In this document: positions 54,782 through 64,000 of the stretch, piece after piece
Layout: each line of letters opens with the position of its first letter
Position numbering within the stretch: position 1 is the stretch's first letter
Origin: Triplophysa rosa
Lineage: Eukaryota; Chordata; Actinopteri; Cypriniformes; Nemacheilidae
Direction: 5' to 3'
Assembly (NCBI RefSeq): GCF_024868665.1
Contig: NC_079913.1
Span: 12,043,824 to 12,107,823 of the forward strand
Length of the DNA: 64,000 bases
Notes under the pieces: model-generated
Told to the model about the DNA's origin: nothing
The model's input: the letters and a program-made list of their open reading frames with translations, nothing else
Databases searched by the model: none
Made by a program: the position numbers and the translations under genes

Positions 54782-55560
54782 CGTCACGTCACGTGTCTCT
54801 CGCGCAGGTTGTGTCCACAGCGCGCACACACACGAACAGCCGCACAGAAGACGCTCTTAATTCGCGACGATGGCGGAGAGAACTAAACGTTCAAAAGTGT
54901 GGTTACACTTCACCAAAGTTGATGCTGACAGTAACAATGCTCGTAGCCACAAGTGCAACAAAACCTTTGCTTGTAAGGGTGGAAACACAAGTAATCTGTC
55001 AAAGCACCTGTCAAAAGTGCATCATGTACAGACGGAGAGATGCACTGTTTTTGACTGATTAGCCCAATCTAGTACATCTCTTGATGCCCCATCTATGTCA
55101 TGTATGTATGCTGAATGCTAACAGACGTTACTTGAACCCTGACATTCTTTATATAATATATGCTAATGCCATACACCCCATTTAAAACAACTGTAAATTC
55201 GATCTAACTGGTTTCCATAACCTTAAAACGACACATTTAATCCATTTTCAATTAACTACTTAATAAATTTACACACATAGGCTGATTTATTTTTTTATTA
55301 CTCTGAGAACTGAAAGAATTAAGTGCAGTATACACAAAATAAAAATGCGCAAATAACTATTAAAAGTAAAATTCAATTACCCTTATAAAGATTGTGAAAT
55401 GTTTTTTTAAGATGCAGCAAACCAACCCACTCCTGATTCCGCTGGTCCATCCCCAAGAAGACATATCTTTAATATCAAAAAGTACAGATAAGAATACCGT
55501 TTAAGTACCGGACCAATAAGAGTAGTAATACCGTTAAAATCTTAACGCTACCCATCTCTA
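54782..55560 (+). mobile_element. hAT element remnant with BED finger
   Basis: A CpG-rich leader (54782-54869) precedes a BED-finger open frame. The right end, TAACGCTACCCATCTCTA at 55560, is a typical hAT end (reverse complement TAGAGATGGGTAGCGTTA). The transposase core is missing and the left end was not located, so the start is approximate. Confidence 0.65.
54870..55058 (+). pseudogene. BED-type zinc finger, hAT transposase N-terminus
   Basis: 62 codons: MAERTKRSKVWLHFTKVDAD, then KCNKTFACKGGNTSNLSKHL and SKVHH. This is the BED DNA-binding finger of ZBED-like hAT transposases (W...F, then C-x2-C and H-x(3-5)-H). The first zinc ligand is lost: ARSHKCNK stands where a C-x-x-C is expected, leaving one Cys. 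The frame stops straight after the finger (VFD then TGA), with no catalytic domain. It is too damaged to bind zinc normally. A domesticated ZBED gene is unlikely. Confidence 0.8.
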
Positions 55561-55750
55561 GTCAGGATACATTCTCGTGCTTTGATGGAAAATGTTGTGA
55601 ATAGAAGCTGAAACTGAGAACACTGAGCCTTTGTAAGGCGCAAACACACTACAGGTTAAAGACATAATATTTCGGGGGGGGGTAATATTGGGGCATGATC
55701 TGGTTTGCTCACTTGCCTGAATTCTACCCCCTTAAACTTATGCACTAAAG
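55561..55750. other. Spacer between hAT remnants
   Basis: Contains a G-run (55674-55682). Nothing else. Confidence 0.4.
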
Positions 55751-56859
55751 CAGTGGTCACCAACCTTTTTGAGCCAATATTCCCCAAACTCGGAAATGTT
55801 GAAAGGTAAGATCTACCACTCAAAAAGGGGAATATAAAAACGGCCCAGATTGAACCTCCAGCTTGAGGCCTTTCATTTAGCCTATAATTGTGGATCTATT
55901 TGAATTACCTGAAATTCTTTGTTACACTTTCAGATGCAACCAAGCAAATATGTTTACCCGTCTAATAATGTCTTGGTAATAATTATCTGTTTCACAAAAT
56001 AGCTAAAGGTCTGACAATGTAGTAATAGTCTTATTAGGCTAATTGAAAACATAAATAGGATGTCAGCAGGGAAGTCATCTCTCTCATGAGATAGTACTGA
56101 AAACTGTGCAGTTCACAATCACTGACTGACCCGCGGATCATCCAAATTGTATTCTCTTTGTGAAGAGAATGTTGTCTTTCAGAAGCTCAACATTAAAATA
56201 CATGCGCGCATAGGCGTAATTGCCGGGTGGGACATGTCCCCACCACTTTTTGGAAGAAATGCTTGCGGAAGGTGTGTATTGTTTAGGGGCCATTAACATC
56301 TAAAACTCCTGGAAAACGCAGGCTGCGCCACTTTCTCACCATCACCTGTTGCTCACACTATATTCGCTTTAGACTGATACGTGTACAGTATGAAATGCGT
56401 GCATCATCCACGCTCGCGGCGCTTATTGCTTGCGCATCCAGTGTCAAAGCACAAAAACGCATATACCAACGAACAAGTGACATTTTTATGTCATATGAAT
56501 AATCTTTTTTTAAGTGTAATGCACCTCAACAGTCAAGTGACCTTGCCTAATTCACAGTTACGCCACTGCATGCGCGAGTCATTTTGCGTTTGATCACTGA
56601 CCACCGACATTAGAAACACGGAAGAGCGATCACGCGCAGTCGCGCATCACACTGAAATGTGATTAATGATAACGGTCGCATTAAAAACTCACGCAGGGAA
56701 TCATTTTTACATAGCCATGAAAAGAGTCATGCAGAACTCATACAACCGCTGAATGAAGAGAAAGACAGATGCGCTTGCAAAACTGAACACTAATCAGGCA
56801 CAATTTATTTGTCTATTCATTTTTCTATTCGGGTTTTCTCGACGGGTTGGCGACCATTG
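55751..56859. mobile_element. hAT (Charlie-like) non-autonomous element
   Basis: Left end CAGTGGTCACCAACCTTTTT and right end GGGTTGGCGACCATTG are inverted with mismatches. The flanks CACTAAAG and CCTTACAG are only partly alike, so the target duplication has decayed. It contains a younger hAT MITE (56209-56568) and no transposase. Confidence 0.65.
56209..56568. mobile_element. hAT MITE, 360 bp, perfect 8-bp TSD
   Basis: Ends CATAGGCGTAATTGCC and CAGTTACGCCACTG are inverted. CATGCGCG flanks both sides (56201-56208 and 56569-56576). It includes GGGTGGGACATGTCCCCACC near the left end. Nested inside the 55751-56859 element. Confidence 0.88.
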
Positions 56860-58705
56860 CCTTACAGTACGTCTCATGTAGAATTTCTTCATATTAACAT
56901 TGACACGCTAAAATTTCAAGAGAACATACATTACATGTAACAATGTTAATATTTCCAGGTGTTTGGTCAGTATCTGTTTTGCCCAAGTAGTATTGGGAAG
57001 CACTGACTTGAAGTGTTGATAGTGCACTAACCTTGGGGTCAGGAAAATACTACTTTGCATGTTGTCATCAGATCCTCCTGGTAGACGATGGAATGGCACC
57101 CTGTAGAAAAGCACAAGTCTAAAATGTGTGTATTTCCCCCTTTTTTTTTACAAAGAAACACAAATTGCAAGTAGCTATTATAGTTTTTTTGACAATCACT
57201 AGGACACATTTCTCAGTAGGTCATCTTTTTCAAAACTCTTCAGTTCTCCTAACCAACTTCAACTTGGCACAGCAGTTAATTTTACATTCAAAATGCACTA
57301 AAACTACCAAAACACTTAATTTATTTTTCAAATCGAGTCATTCCACAACACTAGCAAAGGTTTTCACCCAACAAACACACAATTAAAAATCGTCGACCTA
57401 AAAAACAATAACATCAGGTAACATTTATACATAGTTTTATTTTGTAAAATTTCCCTACAAAACAGGAATCACACTCTCTACTGTTTATAAGTCACTGCAG
57501 TATATGTTACAGAGCCCATGTTTATATTTGAGTACAAAATCATTCCAACGCGTTCACATTTTGTATAGTAATATTTTTTAAAGAAAATATTTTTTTAGAA
57601 TCAGAATATATTTCAATATTGTATTACTGTAGAAATGTTGCAAATTTTATAAAATATTCATTTCTGTATGGTGGTAGATTTTGAAATGCAGTTTAACAGT
57701 TTTAAAAGAGTATGTAAGCATCTGCAATATTGCAGATAAAGTTTTGGTAGCATAAAACAAAGTTTTGGTAGCGTTTGTGTCTAAATGAGAAAATAATTCA
57801 TTTAAATTGAAAGATGTCGACACTGAATACATTTTGTGCCAAAGCAATGAAAATTGATACACAGTTTAGCTAACATAGACTGCTGTTGTGATTCACAGTT
57901 GTGAAATAATGACTTAAATATTGAAAACGTGTCCTAGAGATTGTAAAAAAAAACACTGGAAATTGCATAGGCCAATAGATTCCCTGTGACCATTTTTTAA
58001 AAGGCCAATCAACAATTAAGTATTTTTAGAAAGGTCTTCAATTCACATAGCCTACATTCCTGTACATCCTGAAAGTTAAGTGATAATTGCAGGTATAATC
58101 TCAAGGTATAAATGATGATATCTGCTGCTCTTTGCCTAATTAGTCTACTGGGAAAGAGTAATGAACTGCAAATGAATTATGCACGCTGTGAATTGGTGGA
58201 CAATTGTTCTGTAATTTTAGAGATATTTCACCATTAACATAAAGTGCGTCATTAACTGTAATAGGACAATGAGTTCATAATGAACCCTATAAAAGTAATA
58301 ACACATACAATACCTCATAAAAGTTCACACATTGCTGCTGTGTCCACTATTTCCCACCTTAACAGTTAATCCAGTTCAGCTTCAGACACAACTTGCAATA
58401 TCACACAAGTTTTGGTTACAATTAGAAATCAGACAAAAAGTTTTGAGCACTGGAACAAAAGACCGACTCACGTAATAAGATCCACCCGCAGACATATACC
58501 AATTAAACATTGACAAGTGAGACAAATCAGTGACTAACGAGGGTGTGGCTAAATGCAAACAGGTGTAGCGTCTCTAAACTCCGCCCTCTTGTGGTGAGTT
58601 ATAATATCAGCCGTTTGAGTGTCCGTGGATCCACACTTCGGGTTTTCACGGCAACAACATGATTTGGGACATACAAATTTGAAGTCGAATAATATTACAG
58701 GGAAC
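56860..58705. other. AT-rich non-coding sequence
   Basis: No exon or defined element was recognised. Confidence 0.45.
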
Positions 58706-58805
58706 TATATCACCTTGTAGCCCAAGCCTGTTTGCCTACTGTAGCTAAGCAGGGTTGAGCCAGGTTAGTACCTGGATGGGAGACCTCCTGGGGAAGCTGT
58801 GTAGT
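58706..58805 (+). repeat. 5S rRNA-derived SINE fragment
   Basis: GTAGCTAAGCAGGGTTGAGC and CAGGTTAGTACCTGGATGGG + AGACCTCCTGGG match the internal control region and 3' half of vertebrate 5S rRNA, with several substitutions. The 5' start of 5S rRNA is degraded, and the 3' end turns into unrelated sequence (AAGCTGTGTAGTGATGATAG). This suits a SINE3-type 5S-derived SINE rather than a working 5S gene. Confidence 0.75.
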
Positions 58806-60166
58806 GATGATAGGCAGTATGGTGAAGACAGATAATGTAACCATTAACAATATATTGAATCACCTGTTTATAGTTTACTAAACCCCTGATGACAGAGTCC
58901 TGGCATATTTAAAAAATAGAAAAATTCATGGGTTATGGATGTGACAAAAAAAAAGACGCAGGGTTTTCTCTCAAAACGTACTCTGTAGGATTTCTGTGAA
59001 TTCAAATGTACAAGAAGCAATAATACCCAACACAGAGACGAATGGCTCTTTTATAGAACATAAAATAGTCAAGTATATTTTATTGTTCATGTGCCTGTTT
59101 ATGAGGAATAAGGACCGATGTGGATATGACAATTCACTTACCTGACTTTGGAAAACTATTGAATTCAATCAGTATAATGAAAACCTTTATTAAAAACGTT
59201 AAGGTTGACATGTGCATGGAATTGCCCAATGTTTAAGTAAGAGATAGATGTTTAAGAAACAAACATGAAGTCATGTGAATATTCATGAGAGGTTTATTTA
59301 AGGCACTGCCAGCCTTTATAATCTGAGATCGAGTGAGTGAGGTAGAATGGGTACCAAAGTTGTTTTTTTGGCTGAATTGTTTTCGCTCTTCATTATTACA
59401 TACATCTGAAAAGAGACATTGTGAATATACAAAACAAATAGAAGCAAATTAAATGATTAAGGTCATTCGTTTAAACTATCGGCACATCTTCAAATTTTAA
59501 AAGCAAAACACATGCAGTCAGAGATTCAAAAGCGTATACATGTGTCATATGCGTACAAATATATATACATATTTATATAACGTACATATGTGTATATGCA
59601 CTACCTTCAAGTTATATAATCTTCATGTCACTATTGTAGCCACCAGTCATTCACTACAGAAAGCATTCTCAGATACCATTCGCCTTCATTGCGTCATATT
59701 ACAAATCAGGTTCTAGGATTTGATGTAAACAGATTGAGGATGTCAAATTTACCAGTCTTAAATAAGACTGTTTGTATATTATGTGTATTATTATATAAAC
59801 TGTAGTATGTATTATATAATAACCCCAAACCATTATAAACATATTAATCAACTGATGGGTTACTCATTATTGCCATAACTGCCAGGGGCCTTTTTACCCA
59901 CATTTAGAGTTTGTAACGTTAGTTTTTGATTCGCAAACATCACAGACTGCAGCCCGTGTCATCACATCAGGCTGTTTTTACAAATGTTAGCAGGACTCTC
60001 ATTTTAAGATAGAGCTTGACATCAAATGTGAGGTTCTGAATGCACACTTTCCCTGCATGATGATAGATGGTGTCATGATATTGTATAAAATATAACAGTC
60101 AGTAAAAAAGGTTGATTGTGCAAGAAAAGCAAAGGAGAGCTTATCGTCAAGTTTTTTTGCACCATC
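58806..60166 (-). other. Downstream region of CPM, likely 3' UTR and flank
   Basis: Sequence after the CPM stop on the minus strand. AATAAA hexamers occur on the minus strand at about 59292-59297 and 59187-59192 and are candidate polyadenylation signals; neither can be confirmed here. No other gene was seen. Confidence 0.4.
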
Positions 60167-60412
60167 TCAGGACAGCAGCAGTCTTTGGATAATGAGTGCT
60201 GTAAGTGCAGTGACTGTGTTAGCCAGCAGAAAGGCACTGTTTTTCTCTGGATTTTTTTGAATTGATGTAGTGGCGGACACTGGCAGTTGTGTTATCAATG
60301 CGCTGAAGTCAAGCTTTTGAAGGAGGAAGTTTTGCGTGACGGCAGAGAAGGCGTCTGGACCATACGGGACAGAAATGGTCTGTGTCAACGCCTTGTGTCC
60401 TGGGTATGTGAC
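60167..60412 (-). CDS. cpm: Carboxypeptidase M, last coding exon
   Basis: The exon starts after TTGTTTACAG| at 60413 and ends with TGA (60167-60169). It encodes VTYPGHKALTQTISVPYGPD, then AFSAVTQNFLLQKLDF, and a C-terminus NSAFLLANTVTALTALIIQR + LLLS. The PGH segment closes the transthyretin-like beta-sandwich that follows the catalytic domain in the N/E (regulatory) carboxypeptidases. The hydrophobic tail without a following basic anchor is a GPI-attachment signal, as expected for CPM, which removes C-terminal Arg or Lys from peptides such as bradykinin at the cell surface. It joins in phase 0 to the preceding exon (TFT|VTYPG). Confidence 0.9.
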   Translation of the reverse strand, partial: VTYPGHKALTQTISVPYGPDAFSAVTQNFLLQKLDFSALITQLPVSATTSIQKNPEKNSAFLLANTVTALTALIIQRLLLS

Positions 60413-61413
60413 CTGTAAACAAAGTAACACGGTTTTAAATAATGTCAAATACACTTTATTTTTAAATGATATATATAAATAATACTTGTCATCTTTCAAG
60501 AACATAGGTAGGTTTATTTGAAATGAAAGTGTCAAATGTGTTAATTCGCAAATGATACATTTAAAGTTAATTTGACTTCAGAGTTAAGGGATACTTCCCC
60601 AAAAATGAAAATTCTGTCATCATTCTGTATCTGTATAAGTTTCTTTGCTCTGATGAACGCAGAGAAAGATATTTGAAAGAATGCATATAACCAGACAGAT
60701 TTTGCCCCCCGTTGATTTTTCTTACTATGGTAGTCAATGGGGGCAAAATCTGTCTGGTTATAAGCATTCTTTCAAATATCTTTCTCTGCGTTCATCAGAA
60801 CAAAGAATTGGAACAACTCGAAGGTGAGTAAATGATGACAGAATTTTCATTTTTGAGGGAAGTATCCCTTTATGTACATTTCATTTCTAAATCACGAGAT
60901 AAACTTGTTTACTTGTTTTATCCCCCCCAAACCATCAGAAGCCTCGACTCAAACCTTATGGCACCACATTCTTGAAGTCTAATCCTGTCACCTGTTGCTA
61001 TCAGTGCTGACTATTCAAATGTTCTGTTAACTTTTAAAAGCCTATGTCATCTTTCACCTGACTACTTGTCTGTTAACATTGTTTAGTCTTTCTATTGTAA
61101 TTATCTGTCATTACGGTGATCCTGAGGCAAAGAAAGGTCAAAATAAACATTACTTCTCGTAAAAGCCACATTTTCCTGGTAGGAGGAAATGAATACACAT
61201 GGTGTCAACTGCATTCCATCCTTATATGCTAAAAACATTCCTGCTAATCCAAACCCTGTGGCTCAACGTTCTTAAACACTACAGTAAACGTTTTTAAAAC
61301 TTGGACCTTCTTTTCTGAAATTCAAAGCCATATTCTAAACAACAACAATAAACACAATATTTAGAAGTCTTTCAAGCAAGTTTGCAATTGACCACAAGGG
61401 GGCGCAATCTTAC
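60413..61413 (-). other. CPM intron, contains a TTAA MITE
   Basis: The intron is bounded by GTAAGA at 61408-61413 and CAG at 60413-60415. It holds the palindromic MITE at 60584-60873. Confidence 0.85.
60584..60873. mobile_element. TTAA-type palindromic MITE in CPM intron
   Basis: Left end TTAAGGGATACTTCCCCAAA, right end TTTTGAGGGAAGTATCCCTT + TA. The arms are long near-perfect inverted repeats (GATATTTGAAAGAATGCATA against AAGCATTCTTTCAAATATCT). The best-preserved hairpin of this family in the window. Confidence 0.85.
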
Positions 61414-61562
61414 TGTGAAGGTGTAGATGCCGGGCAGCAGCAGTTTGTAGTATTCTCCATTACGGTCAGTCCTATACGGATTGAGGTTACTTCTCCCTGC
61501 CACTTCGATTATGGCATTCTGGACCAGGTTTCCATTCGAGTCCATAACTACACCTTTCACCC
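61414..61562 (-). CDS. cpm: Carboxypeptidase M, penultimate coding exon
   Basis: 149 bp between ATATGCAG| (61563-61570) and |GTAAGA (61408-61413). It encodes GVKGVVMDSNGNLVQNAIIE, then VAGRSNLNPYRTDRNGEYYK and LLLPGIYTFT. GVKG-V-D-NGN, PYRT--GEYY and LLPG-Y are landmarks of the transthyretin-like domain of CPM, CPN, CPE and CPD. The wording around NPYRTDRNGEYYKLLLPG is closest to CPM. Phases fit both neighbours (HL-G|GVKG upstream, TFT|VTYPG downstream). Confidence 0.92.
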
Positions 61563-63866
61563 CTGCATATAACAAAACAGAAAATCTTTGATTATTCTTA
61601 AAACACTCCAGCTTGAACATTATACAAATGGACATTCAGTATAAATAAATGTATTTTAGCGTTTTATTTCGCTAGGGCATTTCTGCTGTGCTGTCGTTTA
61701 TACTTAAAATCAGGGGTGTGTTCAGATAATTGAAGTTTTTCGTTTGAAATACATTTGGCATGTAAAGGGCCGTTCACACTACGATGATAACTACAAACAG
61801 GACTAGAGTTTATTAGCGTCCACAACAACGGACGATAACACAGTGTAACACATTTTTTAAACACCTTTTTATAGTTCTTGTACAATTCTGTGGTGCTAAT
61901 TATTGTGGTAATATTTATTTTCATGTAGCATTCAATGTTTTAGTGTAGCTCAAGTAAATTTTGAGCTAATATTAATAATTACGATATATCGGTATATTGC
62001 AAATAAACAAAAACTATAAAAATTTTCACATATTTCAAAAATGATTTTCCAGTTGTCCCTGTCAGAAAATTCGAAAAATTTCTGTAGCACAGGGAATGTG
62101 GGATGAAGTGGGAACTTGGTTCGTGAGGACAGTAATAGTCATAAAGACAAAAAAGATCAAATGAAGAGTTTGGTTCCAAAATGAGATAACTCTCATGTTT
62201 TATATCATGTTAACATGTTTTTACTGTGTTTTATTGTGTTAGTTAGCTGTATTTGTTGAGTTATTATAGCTTAATTCAAAACAAACCAACTGCAGTTTGA
62301 TTGATATTAATTGGAATGCACAATAAAAACATGATTTTTGAAAAAGTATCTCATTTCGGAACTAAACTCTTCTGAAGTTTTGGACGACTCATTTTTAATA
62401 ACTGTTATGTTATACTGTTGTTTTGAGCTCAGTGTTATGCCAGTACCTTGTCATTTCTGTGTACGAGTAATAATCCCGAAATGTATAAATGTGTGAAAAT
62501 CTTTTTTAGTTTTTTGGTGAATACCATCAATAGTAAAAAAATTATGTGATTTTCGTATTCAGCATGTTAAACTTCATAAGCAAACAGTAAAAATGAAAGC
62601 GAAACAACTTTTTAAAAACACAAGTCTCCCACCATTTGTGCTAGACATGATTGATACCTCAAATCCTGTGCTTTATATTTGGTTTTATATTTTAGGTATG
62701 GGTCTTTTTCAAACTGGGCGAATGTCCAACCACAAATATCACATCAGTGAAATCTGCACTCATTTTCGCACTTATACGTGTGAACATACTGTTACAGCAC
62801 AAGAGAGAGATCATATCAGTTGAAATGAAGCGTAAAATGACAGCCCGCATCATTACAGCCCGACCAGTCTACGTGACCAGAGCAACAGCACCGGGATAAC
62901 ATTAGCCTGTAAAAAATGAGCATGCATGTGTGGAAAAAGCAGACAGCTGCGCAAACCTGTACAAAACATCTACAGTACAGTACTGTACATCTCTTTTCCC
63001 CGGTCCTGACAGAGTGAGATGTGTTTTCACAATAAAACGTCAAATATTTTTCTTGGTTTCCTGCTACGTTTTCTTGTAAACCTGAAGTCAGTTTTACATG
63101 TAAACCTAATTAAAGTTGCAACACCTGAAAGTACATACTGTATGTGATCTTTAAGTGTAAAGCTATAGTATCCTGTGTAACATAAATAAGAGTTTCATGC
63201 CCTTTGCAGGATGTAGCGGTGAGTCCCAGTTGGTTGAGGTTTGTCTTTCAGCCGTGTTTTAAGAGCTCAGGTGTGGTGTGTATATTGGATCATAGTGGTT
63301 CTGTTTTGCTTGTGGTTGGGTTACAAGGACGTTGTATCAATGCAGGGTGTGGACAGTAGTGCGAGACCATAATGAGAGCTTTGTTCCCATAAATTAGCTG
63401 TGGGACTATCACATCACCAAAGGTCAGGACGGTAGTGTGTTTGTGGGTGTAATTTATTTCTTACTGTTACAGTATACGTTTTTTTTGTGTGTGTACGCCC
63501 TAATACTGTACATTATGTTGCGCCACGAGAATAACAATTACATGTTGGCTAAAAATGATACATTTGTTGGAATATGAGCTCCGTCTAAATATTTGCTTAG
63601 CTTGTTGATACAGTGAGTGTGGATTCAGTGGCCGCTAAAGCTCTTTTTTTTTTTTCATCATTTGCTCAACCCCATGCCATTCCAAACATGTGTGACTTTC
63701 TTTCCTCTGCAGAACACAAAAGACAATATTTTCAAGAACGTTGGTATCCTTTTGTGTTCCACAGGAAAGGGCATTAACAATGTCTTTCAAATGCATGTAA
63801 ATTGAATGTATTCAAGTGTATACGTGTGGCATATTTGGTGCGTGGGTGTATGTACTCTGTGCAAAC
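61563..63866 (-). other. CPM intron
   Basis: Bounded by GTTTGC (donor 63861-63866) and CAG (61563-61565). The donor departs from the usual GTAAGT after the invariant GT. It contains a MITE fragment (63636-63800) and no other exon. Confidence 0.8.
63636..63800. repeat. Half of a palindromic MITE
   Basis: TCATCATTTGCTCAACCCCA, GTGTGACTTTCTTTCCTCTG + CAGAACACAAAAGA and an inverted TCCTTTTGTGTTCCACAGG belong to the same family as 19165-19490. The TTAA ends are eroded. Confidence 0.6.
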
Positions 63867-64000
63867 CTAGGTGAACTTGCTTCATGTAGGCTAGCAGAGC
63901 AGGTTTGTTAGCCTCCCATAGAGCATGAAGTTCGCTCTCTTGAGGATATTTACAGCAAGAGATTTCCAATGTGATCTCGAAGCACTGGGCCCACACATAG
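63867..64000 (-). CDS. cpm: Carboxypeptidase M, catalytic-domain exon (partial at window edge)
   Basis: The frame enters at the right edge as [20 protein letters not shown] and continues [20 protein letters not shown] and QVHL, ending at a GT donor (63861-63866). CFEITLE-S is the end of the M14 metallocarboxypeptidase domain. The second Glu of EITLE is the general acid/base catalyst in this family, and CCKYP is typical of CPM. The exon continues beyond 64000, so its length is unknown; upstream exons with the zinc ligands are outside the window. Confidence 0.92.

Noticed and set aside
58706..58805. Functional 5S rRNA gene
   Set aside because: The 5' third is degraded and the 3' end diverges from 5S; it fits a SINE or pseudogene.
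61664..61924. 86-codon minus-strand frame as an extra CPM exon
   Set aside because: It lies inside the CPM intron, while the flanking exons join in frame without it. No matching acceptor or donor.

Overview
The window looks like intergenic and intronic DNA from a teleost fish, most likely a cypriniform (carp/zebrafish-like). It is AT-rich and packed with fish-type DNA transposons: Tc1, hAT, PIF/Harbinger, ISL2EU-like and TTAA-flanked MITEs. It also carries BEL/Pao, DIRS and other LTR elements and a 5S-derived SINE. Only two host genes show themselves, both on the minus strand and both vertebrate-specific in exon structure.

Host genes. The right edge holds the last three coding exons of carboxypeptidase M (CPM): 63867-64000 (partial), 61414-61562 and 60167-60412. 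The splice phases fit and the C-terminus is hydrophobic and GPI-type. A single exon (24224-24491) encodes the FPCFDEP region of an M1 aminopeptidase and best matches thyrotropin-releasing-hormone-degrading ectoenzyme (TRHDE). Its upstream exon 1 is not seen between it and the right edge, so CPM may lie inside a TRHDE intron or the exon may be isolated. One more exon-like open frame (50774-51059, minus) has an AG and a GT at its ends and is unrecognised.

Mobile DNA, left to right. 1-650: 3' end of a classic DD34E Tc1 element, fused to an LTR fragment (657-1335) with a primer-binding site complementary to tRNA-Phe. 1725-3195: ISL2EU-like remnants with two first exons ending in splice donors. 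5601-11415: a very young BEL/Pao element (LTRs differ at 2 of 544 positions) that has lost RNase H and the start of integrase. 11480-12672: hAT (ZBED/SCAND3-like) pseudogene. About 14129-14912: MADF-BESS protein of a Harbinger element. 15251-17675: LTR-flanked unit with a PVQPAS minisatellite core. 22128-23348: intact Tc1/mariner element with a DD36E transposase, perfect 29-bp TIRs and TA target sites. 26305-27059: TIR element. 37260-41243: DIRS element with inverted terminal repeats and a diagnostic internal complementary region. 42454-44228: TIR element holding two hAT insertions, each with a perfect 8-bp target duplication. 47748-50323: element with about 315-bp TIRs. 54782-55560 and 55751-56859: hAT remnants, the second with a nested hAT MITE. 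58706-58805: 5S rRNA-derived SINE.

The rest is non-coding, AT-rich DNA with MITEs and simple repeats. No prokaryotic features, CRISPR arrays, tRNA genes or functional rRNA genes were seen. Nothing here works as a pathway; the biology is the layering of transposons around two peptidase genes.
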